From Pampus argenteus (lineage: Eukaryota > Chordata > Actinopteri > Scombriformes > Stromateidae), in NCBI GenBank assembly GCA_036937835.1, contig CM072879.1, forward strand, positions 11,272,001-11,336,000: a stretch of 64,000 nucleotides of DNA, in the 5' to 3' direction. The translations under genes and the position numbers were made by a program. Under the pieces are notes generated by a model. The model was not told the origin of the DNA. It ran no database searches and was given only the letters and a program-made list of their open reading frames with translations. Positions within the stretch are counted from its first letter, which is position 1, and each line of letters begins with the position of its first letter. Below, piece after piece: positions 62,026-64,000 of this stretch.

Positions 62026-63747
62026 GTCCTTTCCTTTCTGTCTGCAGACTCTCATGCAAATAAATATATTACACATGCACACACACACAAACACATTATC
62101 CTTTCAACCATTTCATTTTATCTCTGACAGCAGCACATTCCTTAGTTTTACATCAAGTGGTTGGTTCTCTGAATACATCACTATTAGTCAAAAGGAATGC
62201 AGTGCAGGTAGCCAGGCTCTTTGTGAGAAACAGGGAAAGTCAGTTCAGAAGTGTCTGCTCTGTTATCACACATTAACTGAGAGTTTAGGAGCTCATCCAA
62301 CCTTGAATGGACACTAATAGATCGAGCGTGTTTGGCATGTGAGAAGCACTTCTGGGTGAAGATGCACCATCAGGAGGCGTATAACTCTAATTAAGGTTTA
62401 TTATCGCAGCGATATTGATATGGATGCCTCCCTGATGAATCTGAGTTCACTGATCAAATGGCTTCATGGTTTTTAATGGAGGGGACCAGGATAAAAAAGG
62501 TTTATTCCACAGCGTCAGAGATTGACACTGGGCCAAACGGTCCTAATGATCTGTGAATAAGTCCCTTCTACTGGAGGGTTGATTAGCAGATTTATGTAAT
62601 CGGCCTGCAATCCAAACTCGTCATACAAAAGCTATCTACGAGCATTTTAATTGCAGCTGTTAGTTTGTGTTCTGTTGTGTGCAAACAATTACACTGAAGT
62701 GCCTGACACTAACTTTACACACACAAGTCTCACTACTGCTGCTTATGTTTACTCATTTTATTCTATATCCCTGTTACATTTATAATGAACGTTATCGAGT
62801 AATTAGGTTTTCTCAATGAGAGTGTTGTGACTGTTGTGACACCGAAGCAGGACTGTATGAACTGTATCTCTATCTCTAACCTTTTCTCTGTTTGTCCTTC
62901 GGTCAGATGAACATGGATCCTCAGAGTGACCAACTGCCGCACTACTTCAACTCAGCAGAGAAGTGGCCAGGAAAGATTCATGAACCACTGGACCAAGGCA
63001 ACTGTGCAGCTTCCTGGGCTTTCTCAACTGCAGGTAGGTCCACAACAATAAATACATTGAGAATATGTAGGGAAATGTATGTGATATCATCATACAGGAA
63101 AGAAAGTGTTAAAAAAAACATTTTGTAGTCAATGTTTTGACCACAAAAAGGTTTTGAAACGTTGTAATGTCCATGTAGATCACAAGAAGAATGAGACAGT
63201 GGTGTCAGTGTGGTATTTTTTAGGCTTTTTTTTGTTAAAAAGCACCTGCAAAGAATTTATGAATTTTATTATTTGCAATAATAATGTTATCTATTGTTTT
63301 TCTAGCTGTGGCATCAGACAGAATCTCGATCCAGTCAATGGGTCACATGACTCCTCAGCTGTCGCCACAGAACCTCATTTCTTGTGACACGCGAAACCAG
63401 GGAGGTTGTGCTGGGGGTCGCATCGATGGAGCCTGGTGGTACCTCCGACGTAGAGGGTAAAGACTTTCCTTGTGTATGAACTACAAACAAAACAATGATG
63501 CATGCAAATAAAGAGTGAAAGCTAAAGATTTGGTCCATCTTTCCATTTCTCCTCCCACAGAGTGGTGACAGAAGACTGTTACCCATACCTGCTTCCGCAG
63601 CAAACACCAGCAGAGATGGGCCGCTGTATGATGCAGAGTCGCTCGATTGGCCGAGGGAAGAGGCAGGCCACGCAACGTTGTCCCAACACACACAACTACC
63701 ACAACGACATCTACCAGTCCACACCACCCTACAGGCTCTCATCCAAT
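54334..63747 (+). CDS. tinagl1: tinagl1: tubulointerstitial nephritis antigen-like 1 (7 coding exons seen, 3' end outside window)
   Basis: Seven in-phase exons (304, 67, 93, 115, 127, 151, 187 nt) give 348 residues; human TINAGL1 has 467, so roughly 120 C-terminal residues lie past the window. It is a secreted matrix glycoprotein that binds laminin, integrins and other receptors. Seen: signal peptide (1-20), an RTKR basic site, a somatomedin-B-like Cys-rich block with CYCDLFCNRTVSDCCPDFW, a second Cys-rich segment (about 103-140), then a papain-family cathepsin-B-like domain. At the catalytic position QGNCAASWAF has Ser229 instead of Cys, so it is a pseudoprotease, as in all known TINAG proteins. 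RELAGPLH...GIRD and GMTLDEGIRYRLGT fit TINAGL1 better than TINAG. The ATG has A at -3 and follows the acceptor by seven bases. Confidence 0.95.
55500..55532. repeat. CA microsatellite
   Basis: (CA)n of about 16 units in tinagl1 intron 1 of the coding region; another run is at 56443-56472 in the same intron. Confidence 0.95.
56637..56703 (+). CDS. tinagl1: tinagl1 coding exon 2
   Basis: The exon is 67 nt, residues 102-123, TCERNGNRFFTGQTYKENCN. It is the first half of a small VWC-like Cys module (human GCMHGGRIYPVLGTYWDNCN). Acceptor CTCTCAG, donor GTATGT. Confidence 0.92.
56704..60445 (+). other. tinagl1 intron between coding exons 2 and 3
   Basis: 3.7 kb with GT/CA microsatellites and an A-rich tract near 59605-59641. 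I see no exon or recognised element apart from the short repeats. Confidence 0.7.
60446..60538 (+). CDS. tinagl1: tinagl1 coding exon 3
   Basis: The exon is 93 nt, residues 124-154, CTCGVTGRWECEQNACL then MEPDMIHAVNRGNYG, aligned with human CTCQENRQWQCDQEPCL. It begins the propeptide-like segment. Acceptor CTGTAG, donor GTAAAA. Confidence 0.94.
60653..60767 (+). CDS. tinagl1: tinagl1 coding exon 4
   Basis: The exon is 115 nt, residues 155-193, WKAANYSQLYGMTLDEGIRY then RLGTQRPSRTIMNMNEMQ. This matches the cathepsin-B-type propeptide-like block of TINAGL1. Acceptor TTATCAG, donor GTACAG. Confidence 0.95.
60828..60975 (+). mobile_element. Fish LINE/SINE tail remnant, forward orientation
   Basis: TGTCCTTAAGCAAGTCACTG, then GGGGTTAAGAGAGAAGAAAT and a diverged tail, in the opposite orientation to the copies at 5985 and 14974. 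It lies in tinagl1 intron 4. Confidence 0.45.
62000..62026. repeat. CT microsatellite
   Basis: (CT)n in tinagl1 intron, flanked by pyrimidine-rich sequence from 61910. Shorter GT and CA runs are at 59180-59200 and 60034-60057. Confidence 0.9.
62907..63033 (+). CDS. tinagl1: tinagl1 coding exon 5 (inactive catalytic site)
   Basis: The exon is 127 nt, residues 194-235. HEPLDQGNCAASWAFSTA holds the papain-family active-site loop with Ser229 in the place of the catalytic Cys. Acceptor GGTCAG, donor GTAGGT. Confidence 0.95.
63306..63456 (+). CDS. tinagl1: tinagl1 coding exon 6
   Basis: The exon is 151 nt, residues 236-285, VASDRISIQSMGHMTPQLSP and QNLISCDTRNQGGCAGGRID then GAWWYLRRRG. The LSPQNL..CD motif and C..G..DGAWW are cathepsin-B family signatures. 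Acceptor TTTCTAG, donor GTAAAG. Confidence 0.95.
63561..63747 (+). CDS. tinagl1: tinagl1 coding exon 7 (last seen)
   Basis: The exon is 187 nt, residues 286-348, VVTEDCYPYLLP, CMMQSRSIGRGKRQAT and NDIYQSTPPYRLSSN. Donor GTAAGC after codon-complete AAT. The following exon (human DKEIMKELMENGPVQ) is not found before 64000. Confidence 0.95.
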
Positions 63748-64000
63748 GTAAGCAATGCACAAACAGAGACAAAAAAAAAAGAGATACAAGATCCACACAT
63801 ACACACCTACTCACAGGTATTATAATTCAAACACAAATATATGATCTACACATCTCCAGCCAGCACAACAAGCCTCTACTTTCTGGAGCTGAACTTAGAT
63901 AAGTTCACTGTACTTTTATCTGACTCCCTCGTGCTACAGTGGACTATAATCTCTCTCACGTGTTTTATTGCAGTATGTGTTTTGGCACACTTTCCTCATG
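63748..64000 (+). other. Start of the next tinagl1 intron
   Basis: No coding match is seen after the donor. A TTTTATTGCAG near 63963-63973 looks like an acceptor, but the sequence after it does not resemble the expected tinagl1 exon. Confidence 0.6.

Noticed and set aside
61721..62317. 198-codon ORF in tinagl1 intron
   Set aside because: Its composition reflects CT-rich low-complexity sequence; it has no homology I recognise and lies between confirmed tinagl1 exons.
63335..63814. 159-codon ORF on the - strand at the window end
   Set aside because: It is antisense to tinagl1 exons 6 and 7 and crosses their splice sites.
63963..64000. Possible further tinagl1 exon after TTTTATTGCAG
   Set aside because: The sequence after the AG does not encode the expected DKEIMKEL-like start, and the window ends too soon to test it.
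1..64000. CRISPR arrays, prokaryotic operons, rRNA or tRNA genes, known microRNAs
   Set aside because: None found: direct repeats present are microsatellites, and no cloverleaf or recognised microRNA seed hairpin was seen by eye.

Overview
This is ordinary-looking teleost nuclear DNA: AT-leaning, intron-rich, full of CA/GT and CT microsatellites and short remnants of fish-type transposons. No bacterial, phage or viral gene organisation was seen. The protein matches and repeat style suggest a percomorph-like ray-finned fish; species cannot be named from the sequence.

Three protein-coding genes are supported by spliced reconstruction with in-phase GT/AG junctions. (1) kcnq4 on the + strand, start codon at 433 and stop ending at 34844. 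It has 16 coding exons joining to a 708-residue M-type voltage-gated potassium channel with a 21-kb first intron. Its 3' UTR probably runs to about 38.2 kb. (2) cfap300 (C11orf70-type ciliary assembly factor) on the - strand, 40312 down to 38508, 7 exons and 264 residues, tail-to-tail with kcnq4. (3) tinagl1 (tubulointerstitial nephritis antigen-like 1, a secreted cathepsin-B-like pseudoprotease) on the + strand. Its probable TATA-driven non-coding first exon lies near 51.6 kb. Seven coding exons (348 residues) run from 54334 to 63747, and the last part of the gene falls beyond the window.

The 11 kb between cfap300 and tinagl1 (40.3-51.5 kb) holds no gene I can support, only degraded repeats and low-complexity DNA. 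The genes do not form a pathway. kcnq4 is a plasma-membrane channel (inner-ear hair cells in vertebrates), cfap300 acts in motile-cilium dynein-arm assembly, and tinagl1 is an extracellular-matrix protein.

The most interesting signals are regulatory. An RFX X-box lies about 200 bp upstream of cfap300, and X-box-like sites lie inside kcnq4 intron 1. Complementary AC and GU repeats sit against the two splice sites of kcnq4 intron 2, a proposed intron-bridging RNA structure. A 21-nt microexon, a 57-nt cassette exon and a tandem NAGNAG acceptor fall in the kcnq4 cytoplasmic linker. The two convergent genes have poly(A) signals about 50 bp apart, and near-consensus CTCF motifs flank cfap300. No wholly new biological system was found.
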